From assembly GCA_017307785.1 (NCBI GenBank), contig JAFKGI010000040.1, positions 1-64,000 of the forward strand: DNA of 64,000 nt, written 5' to 3'. The DNA comes from Vulcanimicrobiota bacterium (GTDB lineage: Bacteria > Vulcanimicrobiota > Xenobia > Xenobiales > JADMJV01). How positions within the stretch are numbered: position 1 is the stretch's first letter; every line of letters begins with the position of its first letter. Shown in pieces: positions 34,056-43,257 of the stretch. A model generated the notes under the pieces. It had not been told where the DNA came from. It worked only from the letters and a program-made list of their open reading frames with translations, and searched no databases. The position numbers and the translations under genes were made by a program.

Positions 34056-35246
34056 ATGAAGAGCTTTGCTCAACTACCCCGGGCTTGTTGGTGGGTCTCC
34101 GGAGCGACCCTGATCAACAGGATGGGAGCGATGGTTTTCCCGTTCCTGGTGCTTTATATTCATCGCGGCCTGGGGCTGTCCCTGGAGCTGGCCAGTTCGG
34201 TGGCCGCCTGCTGGGGTCTCGGGAGTTTCGTGGCCGGTCCTCTGGGGGGGTGGGCGTCCGACCGAATCGATCCGGTACGCCTGATGGGAGCCTCCATGGC
34301 GGGCGCTGGCTGCTTGATGGTTGGTTTCCCCTGGATCCGCTCGCTACCCTGGCTGGTGCTATGCACTTTTTGCCTGGCCCTGCTGGCGGATTTGGGGCGT
34401 CCGAGCACCATGACCGCACTGGCTCGCCTGGGCGGCAGCGAGCACGGGCGTGAGGCTTTCGCCCTGAACTACATGGCCATCAACCTGGGAATGAGCATCG
34501 GGCCCACTCTGGGCGGATTCCTGGCCGAAGTGGATTATCGCTATCTTTTCTGGGTGGACGGCGTCAGCAGCGTGATCGCGGCCAGCGTGCTACTGCTCTC
34601 CGGCACGGTCTGCCCACCGGTGGAAAAACACCCTGACCGGCACGTCGACTGGAATATCGGTCGGCCCGCCTTGCGCATGTATTTCTGGCTCAGCCTCTTC
34701 TTCTGGTCCTTCATGACCTTCTTTGCGGCCGGGCCGGTCTACGCGGTCAAGTGGCTGCATCTCTCCGAGCACGACGTCGGCTACATCTGGCTCTTCAACA
34801 CGTTACTCATCGTGCTAACCAACATCTGGGTCAACCGATTGGTCAGCCCCTACTCACTGCCGAAACTGCTGGCGGCCGGCTGTACCTGCCAGGCTCTCTC
34901 CTACCTGACCCTGATCGTCGCTCCAGGAGTGGGCGGCCTGGCCGTGGCCACTCTATGGCTGACCCTGGGTGAAATGCTGCTCTTTTCCAATGCCAACGCC
35001 TACGTGGCGCAAATGGTGCCGCCCGAGAAGATGGGGCGTGCCATGGGCATCAATTCTTTGTGCGTCAGCCTCTCGCTGATCACTTCCGCTCCCACCATGG
35101 GATACTTCTTCTCCCGGCACGGACCGGTCTGGCTGTGGGCGGCCATGGGCGCCGCCGCTGGCCTGGCGGCACTGGGAATGGCCCGTCTTCCAGGACATGA
35201 GCGAGCACGGGAGGAAACCCCAGAGGTAAGCGGAGGTACAGTTTAG
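34056..35246 (+). CDS. Major facilitator superfamily transporter
   Basis: The 396-residue protein has about twelve hydrophobic helices with the MFS loop 2-3 motif (GGWASDRIDPVRLM, about 63-76) and an internal repeat of the two six-helix halves. RPSTMTALARL and NLGMSIGPTLGG match drug or sugar efflux MFS members (YdeE/MdtH-like). Substrate cannot be told. Its TAG overlaps the GTG start of the following GAF protein by 1 nt. Confidence 0.88.
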   Translation: MKSFAQLPRACWWVSGATLINRMGAMVFPFLVLYIHRGLGLSLELASSVAACWGLGSFVAGPLGGWASDRIDPVRLMGASMAGAGCLMVGFPWIRSLPWLVLCTFCLALLADLGRPSTMTALARLGGSEHGREAFALNYMAINLGMSIGPTLGGFLAEVDYRYLFWVDGVSSVIAASVLLLSGTVCPPVEKHPDRHVDWNIGRPALRMYFWLSLFFWSFMTFFAAGPVYAVKWLHLSEHDVGYIWLFNTLLIVLTNIWVNRLVSPYSLPKLLAAGCTCQALSYLTLIVAPGVGGLAVATLWLTLGEMLLFSNANAYVAQMVPPEKMGRAMGINSLCVSLSLITSAPTMGYFFSRHGPVWLWAAMGAAAGLAALGMARLPGHERAREETPEVSGGTV

Positions 35247-37540
35247 TGGTTCAAACGATGACGCGCACCGGGGCCATGCGCCTGACTCCCAGTCTCGACT
35301 CGATCCTGGATTTTTGGAGCAAGCAAGCAGAGGGCTCGGGCCCCATGGCGGCCATGGCCAAACTGATGATGCCGCAAATCACGGCCCATCCCGAACTCCG
35401 CGGCCCTCTCAATCCCGAAGTTCTGGCCGCCAACGCCGAACTGGTGGACGCTCTGGTCTCCTGCGTGCTGCCGGCCGGACTGCAGCGCTTTTCCTTCGCC
35501 GCTCTGGCCACACCGTCGAGCTTCGACGTGCACTGGGCCACGCCACGATTCCGCCGGGAACTGCTGGACGGTGAGGGCAGATTCCGCGGCGAGCCTTTCC
35601 TCCAGGGGATGACCTGGCTCTATCTGCGCCAACTCTTCCAGTATCTCTCGGTGGCTCGCCAGCTTTACGAACGCCACTTTCCCTTCGAGAAATCCGTCAT
35701 CATCGAACAGACCGGAAGCAATGGTCTGACTCGCTATTTTCAACTGCGCGCCCATTTCGACCACTTCGAGCTGCGGGCACCCAAAAAGCTGCCCAAGGTC
35801 TCGGAAGAGGCCTGGGAGCAGCTGTCCATGGAACTTGACGACCTCGAACTCTGGAAGAAGACGATTCCCCTGGATGAATTCGAGATGTATGGCGTCGTTG
35901 TCTACGAAGCCACCGACATCACCGAAGAGATGACCCTTTCGGCCATCAAACAGGAGTTGGTAGCCAAGGACCCCCTGCAAGACAATGCGCGCTTCAGCCG
36001 CATCCAGGACCACTTCCGCATGCTCTTGAGCGTGGATGATCTTGGCCTGATGGTGATGGGCTCCCGCGATGGACTGTTGCTGGAACTGAGCCCCGGGGAG
36101 AACACCGCCTCGGACTGGCGCACCGTGGACCTGGCCACCATCCATCAAAAGCTCAGCCTCCACTGTCAGGCAACGCTCAAAGACGGCCGGGCTATCGTCA
36201 TCGAAGACCTGCAGAAAGCCGAACTTTGCTCTCAGATGATGGTGGACGCGCTGCAGCAGGGAGCCCGTAGCTACCTGATGATGCCGCTTTTCTTCGAAGG
36301 CCAGAAGGTCGGCGTCTTCACCTTTACCTCGCGCGTTCCCCACGCATTCAACAATCTGACCCCTTACCGGTTGCAGGAAGTGACCCCCCTGCTGGCCCTG
36401 GCGGTGCGCCGCACCTGGGATACTTTCCAACAACGAGTGGAGAGCGTCATTCGTGAACGCTTCACCGCCCTGCACCCGGCCGTCGAGTGGAAATTCCGTC
36501 AACAAGCGCTGGAAGTGGTTCGCACCGATCACGACCTGGAGTTGCTCGGCGAAGACATCGTCTTTCAGAACGTCTATCCGCTGTTCGGAGCCTCCGACGT
36601 GCGCAACTCCACCGTGATCCGCAACGACACCATTCAACAGGATTTGAGCCTGCAGCTGCGTCTGGCCTCAGGCGTTCTGGAGAGCGCCTACAGCGAACGT
36701 CGCCTGACCTACCTGAGCAGCCGGCGCTATCGACTCAAGCAGTGGTTGGCGCATCTGGAACACGGCCTGGATTCGGGAGACGAGCCGCGCATCATCGAGT
36801 TTCTGCGCGGCGAAATCGAGCCGCTCTTCGACACACTGGCCAAGTTCTCCGACACCGTCTTTGCCGCCGTGAAGTCTTACCGCGAAGCGCTGGACCCACG
36901 ACTGGGACTGGTCTACCAGCAGCGCAAACAGTATGAGCAAAGCATGACCTTGCTCAAGGAGCGCACCGCCGAAATCCTCAGCCGGCGCCAGGTGGAAGCC
37001 CAGCAGGTCTTCCCTCACTACTTCGAACTTCACAAAAGCGACGGAGTGGACCACATGCTTTACGTGGGCCCTTCCATCCATCCTCACGGCGACTTTGATC
37101 CGCTTTATTTGCGCAACCTGCGCCTCTGGCAGCTGGAGACCATGGTGGAGATCGCCTGCGGAAGTCGGCGCTGGACCTCCGAAATGGAGCGCGTGCTCGA
37201 GTCCGCCCATCTTCTGCTGGTGCAGGACAACCCGCTTTCCATTCGCTTTTCCCAAGACGAGAAGCAGTTCAACGTGGACGGCGCCTACAATGCGCGCTAC
37301 GAAATCATCAAAAAGCGCCTGGATAAAGCCGAAGTTCGCGACACCGGCGAGCGGCTCACCCAACCCGGTAAAATCGCCATCGTCTACTCGCATCCCCGCG
37401 AGGCGGCCGAGTATCGCGACTACATCGACTATCTACAGTCGCTGGGCCAGCTGGAAGGACCCGTGGAAGAGCTGGAAATCGCGCCTTTGCAGGGCGTGGT
37501 GGGTCTGCGCGCCCTGCGCATCACCGCCGCCCTAACCTGA
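35246..37540 (+). CDS. Large GAF-domain protein, 764 aa
   Basis: The GTG at 35246 has GGAGG 9 nt upstream and is coupled to the MFS gene. The N-terminal 240 residues are unassigned. Residues about 250-395 form a GAF domain (VDDLGLMVMGSRDGLLLEL, then MMPLFFEGQKVGVFTFTSRV). The remainder is helical (coiled region around 490-600) and ends in an alpha/beta part. No kinase, cyclase or HTH output is visible. It resembles large GAF-containing proteins of unknown role reported mainly in Bacteroidetes. It may sense a ligand and regulate the MFS partner. It converges on the SAM hydrolase gene with 9 nt overlap. Confidence 0.75.
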   Translation: MVQTMTRTGAMRLTPSLDSILDFWSKQAEGSGPMAAMAKLMMPQITAHPELRGPLNPEVLAANAELVDALVSCVLPAGLQRFSFAALATPSSFDVHWATPRFRRELLDGEGRFRGEPFLQGMTWLYLRQLFQYLSVARQLYERHFPFEKSVIIEQTGSNGLTRYFQLRAHFDHFELRAPKKLPKVSEEAWEQLSMELDDLELWKKTIPLDEFEMYGVVVYEATDITEEMTLSAIKQELVAKDPLQDNARFSRIQDHFRMLLSVDDLGLMVMGSRDGLLLELSPGENTASDWRTVDLATIHQKLSLHCQATLKDGRAIVIEDLQKAELCSQMMVDALQQGARSYLMMPLFFEGQKVGVFTFTSRVPHAFNNLTPYRLQEVTPLLALAVRRTWDTFQQRVESVIRERFTALHPAVEWKFRQQALEVVRTDHDLELLGEDIVFQNVYPLFGASDVRNSTVIRNDTIQQDLSLQLRLASGVLESAYSERRLTYLSSRRYRLKQWLAHLEHGLDSGDEPRIIEFLRGEIEPLFDTLAKFSDTVFAAVKSYREALDPRLGLVYQQRKQYEQSMTLLKERTAEILSRRQVEAQQVFPHYFELHKSDGVDHMLYVGPSIHPHGDFDPLYLRNLRLWQLETMVEIACGSRRWTSEMERVLESAHLLLVQDNPLSIRFSQDEKQFNVDGAYNARYEIIKKRLDKAEVRDTGERLTQPGKIAIVYSHPREAAEYRDYIDYLQSLGQLEGPVEELEIAPLQGVVGLRALRITAALT

Positions 37541-38290
37541 AATTTTGTATTCGATCTGCTGCCCGGAGGCCAATCCCAAGATTTCGGCGGCGCTGCCGCC
37601 GTTGGCAGCGATCTCCAGATAGCCGTCCGAATTCCAAAGACACAGCAACTGGCCCTCAGCCACCTGAGAATAGGTGAGATGGAAAGGAATGCTCCGCTCC
37701 CCGAGGCGCAACTGGCTCATGCCGCCCTGCCAGCGCTCGCGGTGGACGCCCAGCTGGACGTTGCCGAAGCGATCGACGCACAGGACTCGATGCTGCAGAT
37801 CCTCCAGGTCAAACTGCACCAGCGGCTCGGCCAGCGACGGACCCACTTCTTGAGGATGCAAACCGGCGGCCAACTTGGCCGCCACCGGTGCAAAAAGGTC
37901 CCGACCGTGAAAGGTGGTGCTGGGCTGGTCCGGAGTCTGTCGTCCCGGCTGAATCACATAGACGTTGTGGACGCTGTCGTGGCGCAAAGCCAGGCTGAAC
38001 ACTCCATTGTTGGGCCCCACATAGATGGCCTTCTGTCCGACGATGACCACCGGCTCCCGTTGGCTGCCCACGCCCGGGTCGACCACCGCCACGTGCACCG
38101 TGCCTACCGGAAAGTGCGGAACTGCCCGCTCCAGTTGAATAGCACCCAGCCAGATGTTCTGGGGGGGAATCAGATGGGTCAGGTCCACCACCTGGCAATC
38201 CGGGCAGTGACGAAAGATGACACCCTTCATGACCCCGGCATAGGGGTCCTGAAGTCCGAAATCACTTAAAAGGGTGACAATTTTTGTCAT
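37532..38290 (-). CDS. S-adenosyl-L-methionine hydrolase (adenosine-forming), DUF62
   Basis: The 252-residue protein shows the whole family signature: TLLSDFGLQDPYAG (7-20), THLIPPQ, VVDPGVGS, YVGPNNGVF, FHGRDLFAPVAAKLA and DRFGNVQL. The family hydrolyses SAM to adenosine and methionine (and includes chlorinase/fluorinase relatives). GGAGG 8 nt upstream fixes the start. A housekeeping role in removing excess or off-pathway SAM is usual. It follows the aconitase-family gene on the complementary side only as a convergent neighbour of the GAF gene. Confidence 0.93.
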   Translation of the reverse strand: MTKIVTLLSDFGLQDPYAGVMKGVIFRHCPDCQVVDLTHLIPPQNIWLGAIQLERAVPHFPVGTVHVAVVDPGVGSQREPVVIVGQKAIYVGPNNGVFSLALRHDSVHNVYVIQPGRQTPDQPSTTFHGRDLFAPVAAKLAAGLHPQEVGPSLAEPLVQFDLEDLQHRVLCVDRFGNVQLGVHRERWQGGMSQLRLGERSIPFHLTYSQVAEGQLLCLWNSDGYLEIAANGGSAAEILGLASGQQIEYKISG

Positions 38291-38341
38291 CTATGCAGCC
38301 TCCATGGGAAGCCCGCCTTCTGGACAGGAATTGAAGAACCT

Positions 38342-40375
38342 TCAAAAACTATTTTCCGGGTTCCAACTCAAGCCCAGATGTGCGGGAGGAGCCATATAGC
38401 CGAGCAGAGCCGAAGCCGCCACCACCACCGGACTGGCCAGATAGCCCTCGCCGCCGACTCCCATTCGGTTCTGCCAGTTCCGGTTGAAAGTGGTCAGAGC
38501 GCGCTGGCCGGAAGCCAGAGCATCCGGACCTTGACCGAAACACGGCCCGCACCAGGAGTCTCGGATCTGCCCGCCGGCCCGACGAAAGACGTCGGCGATG
38601 GAATTTCCCTCCAGGCGCGGATCGGGCTGCTCAATGCGAGCTTTGACTCCACCACTGCCGGGGAAGACGACCAGATCGATTCCCTTCGCCACCTGCGAAC
38701 CGGCTTCGCGCAGCACCAGGGCTGCCTGCAGCAGATCCTCGTAGCTGCCGTTGGTGCAAGACCCGATGTAGGCCTTGTCAAAGGTCAGCTTTTCGGCCGC
38801 CACTTCTTCCGCGTCGAAGGCGTTGCCGGGATTGAACGGCTTGGCGATCAGGGGGCGAATCTCGCTGAGATCCAGCTCTTCATCGATTTCGAAATGAGCC
38901 TTCGCACCCGGAGCCAGCTGCGGGTAGGGCAGCTCAAAGCCGCGCTGCTCAAACCAGGCGGTAGTGATCTCATCCTGGGCGAAAATGCCGTTCTGGGCTT
39001 CCGCTTCGGCCATCATGTTGGCAATGGTGTTGCGGAAGGTCATGGGCAACTGTCGATTGACGTCCACGAATTCTACGCCCATACCCCGGGCCTGCTCTTT
39101 GCCCCAACGGCGCAACAGAGCCAGCACGATGTCTTTGCCCGAGGCCCAGGGCTGCAACTTGCCGCCAAAGCGGACGCGACGCTGTTTGGCCAGGGTCAAA
39201 TAGATCCAGCCGGTCGACCAACCAAAGCCCAGCGTGGTGCTGCCCACTCCGATACCCACCGCACCGTAGGCACCGTAGGCACGACTGTGGGAGTCGGCCC
39301 CGGGATAAAAACCGCCGGGCCGAATCAGTCCTTGTTCGGGAAAGTAGAAATGAAAGATACCGTCGCCCGGATCGGCAAAATAAGGCTTGCCCATGGCGTA
39401 CTTGGCGGCGAACTGCTGGGAAATCTTAGTCTGCAGATCGTCGGCCCGCCGGCCCGTAAAGACGAAGTGGTCGCTGGCGATGGCCGCCTGACGAGGATAG
39501 ATCGTGTCTCCGCCGGTAATCTGCAGGAAGGTATAGATCGAGAACGGCGCAGTTCCATCCGAGGCGGGGAACAGATCCCCATAGAGCGCCAGCGTTTCTC
39601 CGGGCTTAACCTCCGCCTTGGGGTCCACCCGATGGGCGTAGAGAATTTGCTCGGTGGTGGTCAGCCCGGCGGCCACGTCCGGCTCGGGCCAGCGCAGTTG
39701 GGGAGGCTGGCGCAGGCTGTCGGAGAAAATCTGCCGACCGATCTGAAAGATCCCACCGCTGCGGCGGATTTCATCTTCTTGCGCGGTCAGAGGAATCGCC
39801 TCATAGGATTTCTTCTGAGTCAAATTGGTCAAACGGCGACTGCCGGTATCGAACTCGAACTCATCTCCGTCCTGCGCATCGCGAACCGCCTCCGGGACCT
39901 GAACTACGTTCAGGCCCAGATTCAGCGAGTTGCGGCGGAAGATATCGCCCATATTCTCTGCGCACACCACCACCATCTCGAGCCCGGCCTCTTCGGCGAT
40001 GGCCTTGAGCCCGGCCGGGCTCATCTCGCGAGAGCTGCCAATGGCGAACCGGTCATTGGCAATCAGAAAGGTCTGCCCGGCGTGGACCCGGCTGCGAAAG
40101 TCGGGCATGAGGTGACGGAAGGCTCCCTCCTTCCACTTCTCGTCCAGCGTCTCCAGGCTCTCCGAGACGCAGTCTTCGGACGGAGTGATCTGGTCCGTGT
40201 CCACGGCCGACAACTTCTGGCCAGGCTGACGCGGATCCCAGAAGATCAGGGCCTTCCCTCTCACGAGGTGGGCAGGAGCTTGACCGGCCTGCTGCGGTTG
40301 AGCCTCCGCTACCTGGTTCATGTCGAATCCGGGCAGAGGGCGGGCAGGGACGAGAAGAACTTCACTTTGACTCAT
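38342..40375 (-). CDS. Aconitase/isopropylmalate-isomerase family fusion with N-terminal swivel domain
   Basis: The 677-residue protein begins with the swivel (small-subunit) domain, residues about 35-195, carrying GSSRE at 113-117. The catalytic domain follows, including GADSHSRAYGAYGAVGIGVGST, and the [4Fe-4S] ligands Cys540 (GSCTNGS), Cys609 and Cys612 (WCGPCFG). Aconitase A has the swivel at the C-terminus, so this order is closer to AcnB, but the AcnB HEAT-like domain is absent. It should hydrate or isomerise a tri- or dicarboxylic acid; aconitate, methylcitrate or isopropylmalate are all open. No leu or TCA genes are near. Start has no strong ribosome site. Confidence 0.85.
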   Translation of the reverse strand: MSQSEVLLVPARPLPGFDMNQVAEAQPQQAGQAPAHLVRGKALIFWDPRQPGQKLSAVDTDQITPSEDCVSESLETLDEKWKEGAFRHLMPDFRSRVHAGQTFLIANDRFAIGSSREMSPAGLKAIAEEAGLEMVVVCAENMGDIFRRNSLNLGLNVVQVPEAVRDAQDGDEFEFDTGSRRLTNLTQKKSYEAIPLTAQEDEIRRSGGIFQIGRQIFSDSLRQPPQLRWPEPDVAAGLTTTEQILYAHRVDPKAEVKPGETLALYGDLFPASDGTAPFSIYTFLQITGGDTIYPRQAAIASDHFVFTGRRADDLQTKISQQFAAKYAMGKPYFADPGDGIFHFYFPEQGLIRPGGFYPGADSHSRAYGAYGAVGIGVGSTTLGFGWSTGWIYLTLAKQRRVRFGGKLQPWASGKDIVLALLRRWGKEQARGMGVEFVDVNRQLPMTFRNTIANMMAEAEAQNGIFAQDEITTAWFEQRGFELPYPQLAPGAKAHFEIDEELDLSEIRPLIAKPFNPGNAFDAEEVAAEKLTFDKAYIGSCTNGSYEDLLQAALVLREAGSQVAKGIDLVVFPGSGGVKARIEQPDPRLEGNSIADVFRRAGGQIRDSWCGPCFGQGPDALASGQRALTTFNRNWQNRMGVGGEGYLASPVVVAASALLGYMAPPAHLGLSWNPENSF

Positions 40376-40415
40376 ACACGACGGATTCGCAGGCGGTCAG
40401 GACAACCCCTGGCAT

Positions 40416-40454
40416 GAAAAAAGCCCTCCCTGGAGTGAACCGGGGAGAGCTTTT
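40416..40454 (-). terminator. Intrinsic terminator of the prion-like gene
   Basis: Read on the minus strand, AAGCTCTCCCCGG and CCAGGGAGGGCTT form a hairpin (40421-40454) followed by six T (A at 40417-40422 on the plus strand), about 18 nt after the stop of the long gene. A clear rho-independent terminator. Confidence 0.88.
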
Positions 40455-40471
40455 CGGAACCGTTGTAGCGA

Positions 40472-42970
40472 TCAGCCGATCGGGGAGAAGACGTCCACGT
40501 CGGCCTGGTCGTTGGCCGCAACCTGGTAGTCCCAGGTGCGCGACTGCCCGTTGTCCCAGTTCACGGTAACCCGCACCGGCGTTCCGGCCGGCACATTATC
40601 GCGGGTGACGGTCACCGAAGTCTGGTTCTGGGTGTTGAAGACTTTCTGGTCCTGGCCCTCATAGCCCGAGGTCGTCACGTCTGAGACGTTGGCATAGTCA
40701 CCGCGCTGCGGATCCCAATAGCGATGGGCGGTGATCTGGAAAGGAATTCCAGGCCCCTGCTGCTGCGGATTGGGGTTAAGCGCACCCTGCTGCTGAGCGA
40801 TCTGCAGCAAAGCCAGATTGAAGTCATTGCCGCTGATCTGGCCCGCTTCTCGCTGCGCAACCAGTTGATCCAAGGCCGGCACCTTGCCGCCACTGTTGGG
40901 GAATCCGGCAAAGGGAGGCAGACCGGGCGTGTTTAGAGGAGGCAGCACCGGCATCTGCACCGGCGGCAGATTGAGTGGCGGCTGCGTCGGCCTGACAAAC
41001 CCATTAGTCTGGGTCGCGCCGCCGGCAGCGAAGCTACCCGGGGGCGTGGCCGACTGCTCTTGACTGCCGAACAACTGGTTGTCGGTCGGCAGATGCTGCA
41101 ACAACTGGCCGACGCGCGCGTAGTTGTCGGGGTGATCCTGGCGCATCATCTGCGATACCTGCGCCATGTCGAGCACGTCCTTGGTGACGCCACCATCGTA
41201 GGTGCGGAAGAATCGTCCCGAATCCACGTTGTAGCGCAGGCTGCTGTCTTGCTGCATGACCGCGTATGCGGCCAGGCGGTCATTGCGGAGGGTATCGTTG
41301 TTTTGACCGGGCGCGGGGCTCGAGGTTCCAAAAGAGGCGATTTTGTTGGGGTCGCCCGTCATGCGCGAAGTGAGAACGGCTGCGGGCCCCGCCGCGTCCT
41401 GCTGGATGATCGGCACGGCGGAATATTCCACTCGACCCGGCCGCGTGAAGTTATTGCTGTTGACCACCGGCACGAAAGACTCCGCCTCGGAGCGCTTGAT
41501 GGGCGGAGGCGCGGGCGGCTGCTGGACCACGGGAGTGGTCGGATAGGTCGGGGTGGTCGGATACTCGGGAGTCGTCGGCTGCGTGGGCGGAGTCGGCGGC
41601 TGCTCGTGGTGGTGGTGATGATGATGAGGAGGACGGGTCGGGTAGGTGGGCGGAGGGCAGGGCGCCGGCTGGGGCGGTCCACCGTAGCCATAGGGAGTCT
41701 GCTGCTGAATCAGAGGAGCCGTGTAGCTGGGCATGGCCGAACCGTAGAAGACGGGCGGCTGCTGCTGCGGATAGCTCCAGCCGAGATTATAGGCACCATA
41801 GCTGGCGGCGCTGTAGGTCGGCAGGCTCTGATAGCTCTGCTGGTAGGTCCCGTAGGACGGAACTTGGGGCGAGGACGGCAGAGTGTAAGTGATGTCCGAA
41901 CGACCGTAGGTGGACGTGGCCGAGGTGAAAGAGGCCTGGTAGGTGCCCTGGATGGAGGCGCTGGTGGCGTTCAGTTGAGCCAGAGCTTGTTGGGCGTAGT
42001 TGCTGAACGCCGCGGTCTGCTCGGGGGTGGGCTGACTGCCGTAGGTGCCGGTCCCATAGGTGGCCGGAGTGTAGCTGGGAGCCTGCATACCGGTGGCACC
42101 GGCATATTGGCCACTGATGGAGGCACCGGTGGCGTTGAAGCGAGCCAGCGCGTCCTGAGCATAATTGTTGAAGTTGGCCGTCTGCTCGGGGGTCGGCTGC
42201 TGGCCATAGTAGGGGTTGGCCACTGCGGGGTTGGAGTAGTCCGGCGGAGTGTAGGTGGCCGGCGTGTAGGTCTGGGCCGGAGGCGTATAATTATAGGTAG
42301 GCGGCGTATAGGTGCTGGTGGGGATGTTGGTCTGAATGGGAGTGTAGTTGGGGACCGCGCCGTAGCTCGACTGCTGAACCGCGCCCATGGCCTGGTAAGC
42401 ATTGGAGAAGATCGGTTGACTTCCATAAGCGTTGGGCGCCGGAGGGCAATAGGCTGGAGAAGCGCTGTAGGGATAAGCACCACCGGCCGAGCCGTAGCCG
42501 CCCGAGGCGCCGTAACCGCCGGCACCATAGCCGCCCGCGCCGTACCCACCGATGGCACCGAGCTGGACATTGGTATAACCGTAACCCTGACCGTAGAAGG
42601 GTGCCACGGCCAGAGGCGGCTGGACTCCACCGGTGGCCCACTGATGCCAGGAGCGGAAGTCGGAAGCGCCGGTGTGCAGACTGGGGTTGTCGCCGTAGGG
42701 GGCGGGGTTCCAGAAGTAGCCGTTGACGTTCTGCCCGTTGCCCGTGTAGCTGCCGAAATTGGTGTTGAAGTTCGAGTTGGCGTTGCCAAAGTTGATGTTG
42801 GCTTGCGAACTCAGGTCCGGAATGCTGGTGGTCGAACCCAGGAAGGACTGCGTCGTCAGGCTGCTGGCGAACGTGCTGAGCAGACCGAAGCCCAAGAGCG
42901 GAAGCGAGCCACCGTCAAATCCCCCGCCGATACCGCCTAGTGACGGTAAGCCTGCTAATGCACTGATCAT
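40472..42970 (-). CDS. Prion-like low-complexity protein, 832 aa
   Basis: The ATG at 42970 has GGAGGA 7 nt upstream. Residues 1-440 are rich in Tyr, Gly, Pro, Gln, Asn, Ser and Thr, including GGYGAGGYGAGGYGAS (about 140-160) and many YTPP units. A run of seven His follows (about 449-455), then a Pro/Thr block. From about 500 the sequence is more ordered (SRMTGDPNKIASF, then RFFRTYDGGVTKDVLDMAQVSQMM and a beta-rich end DVDVFSPIG). No secretion signal or membrane helix was seen. Such composition suggests a condensate-forming or adhesive protein; the ordered end, with a NTQNQTSVTVTRDNV region, looks like a small beta domain. Function unknown; highly unusual in bacteria. Confidence 0.8.
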   Translation of the reverse strand: MISALAGLPSLGGIGGGFDGGSLPLLGFGLLSTFASSLTTQSFLGSTTSIPDLSSQANINFGNANSNFNTNFGSYTGNGQNVNGYFWNPAPYGDNPSLHTGASDFRSWHQWATGGVQPPLAVAPFYGQGYGYTNVQLGAIGGYGAGGYGAGGYGASGGYGSAGGAYPYSASPAYCPPAPNAYGSQPIFSNAYQAMGAVQQSSYGAVPNYTPIQTNIPTSTYTPPTYNYTPPAQTYTPATYTPPDYSNPAVANPYYGQQPTPEQTANFNNYAQDALARFNATGASISGQYAGATGMQAPSYTPATYGTGTYGSQPTPEQTAAFSNYAQQALAQLNATSASIQGTYQASFTSATSTYGRSDITYTLPSSPQVPSYGTYQQSYQSLPTYSAASYGAYNLGWSYPQQQPPVFYGSAMPSYTAPLIQQQTPYGYGGPPQPAPCPPPTYPTRPPHHHHHHHEQPPTPPTQPTTPEYPTTPTYPTTPVVQQPPAPPPIKRSEAESFVPVVNSNNFTRPGRVEYSAVPIIQQDAAGPAAVLTSRMTGDPNKIASFGTSSPAPGQNNDTLRNDRLAAYAVMQQDSSLRYNVDSGRFFRTYDGGVTKDVLDMAQVSQMMRQDHPDNYARVGQLLQHLPTDNQLFGSQEQSATPPGSFAAGGATQTNGFVRPTQPPLNLPPVQMPVLPPLNTPGLPPFAGFPNSGGKVPALDQLVAQREAGQISGNDFNLALLQIAQQQGALNPNPQQQGPGIPFQITAHRYWDPQRGDYANVSDVTTSGYEGQDQKVFNTQNQTSVTVTRDNVPAGTPVRVTVNWDNGQSRTWDYQVAANDQADVDVFSPIG
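41940..42210 (-). repeat. Two-copy ~50-residue repeat in the prion-like protein
   Basis: QPTPEQTANFNNYAQDALAR and QPTPEQTAAFSNYAQQALAQ begin two similar blocks separated by a Tyr/Thr/Pro linker. Each block continues with an NAT.AS.I segment and a YTPATYG or STYG-like end. They look like two short amphipathic helices in an otherwise disordered region. Confidence 0.8.
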
Positions 42971-43257
42971 GATTCGTCCTCCGATACTGGTTCCAGTGTA
43001 TATCTTCAGTTTAGTATAAGTTTCACAACAGTTTTTGTTGTTACAGATTTGTTTCCTGGGTTTCCATATTGTAAAACCTTAACCGCGCTCCGGGTTGGGC
43101 ACCGGGTCAAACCGCCTAAAACTGTCGAGCACCAGGTACGCCGAAGTTAGGCGATTTTCTGAACGATGCCGGACAGGAATTTTCTCCATGGCGAAGAACG
43201 GGTGCCGGCTTTGCCACGGGCGTGGCTGCAGAAAGATATATATAGTAGGAGAATGCG
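42971..43257. other. Divergent intergenic region with inverted repeats
   Basis: This 287 nt spacer separates the prion-like gene (minus) and the lipase-like gene (plus). CGCCTAA (43113-43119) pairs with TTAGGCG (43147-43153), and GCCACG (43213-43218) with CGTGGC (43221-43226) just upstream of a GATATATATAG stretch that may be a -10 region. An AT-rich part (43000-43080) could hold the leftward promoter. No known riboswitch matched; no protein gene is convincing here. Confidence 0.5.

Noticed and set aside
33378..34073. Minus-strand 231-codon frame opposite the acidic repeat
   Set aside because: It reads only as a Phe/Arg-rich mirror of the Glu-rich repeat; the plus-strand gene has promoter, ribosome site and repeat logic.
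38378..40417. A 679-codon open frame on the plus strand
   Set aside because: It is antisense to the aconitase-family gene, which has all iron-sulfur cysteines.
41060..42940. A 626-codon plus-strand frame opposite the prion-like gene
   Set aside because: Gly/Arg/Val-rich reverse complement of low-complexity codons, with no ribosome site or start context.
42971..43257. c-di-GMP (GEMM) riboswitch upstream of the lipase-like gene
   Set aside because: A GGGTCAAACC-like stretch is present but the GACGCAAAGCC partner and order of the family do not match.
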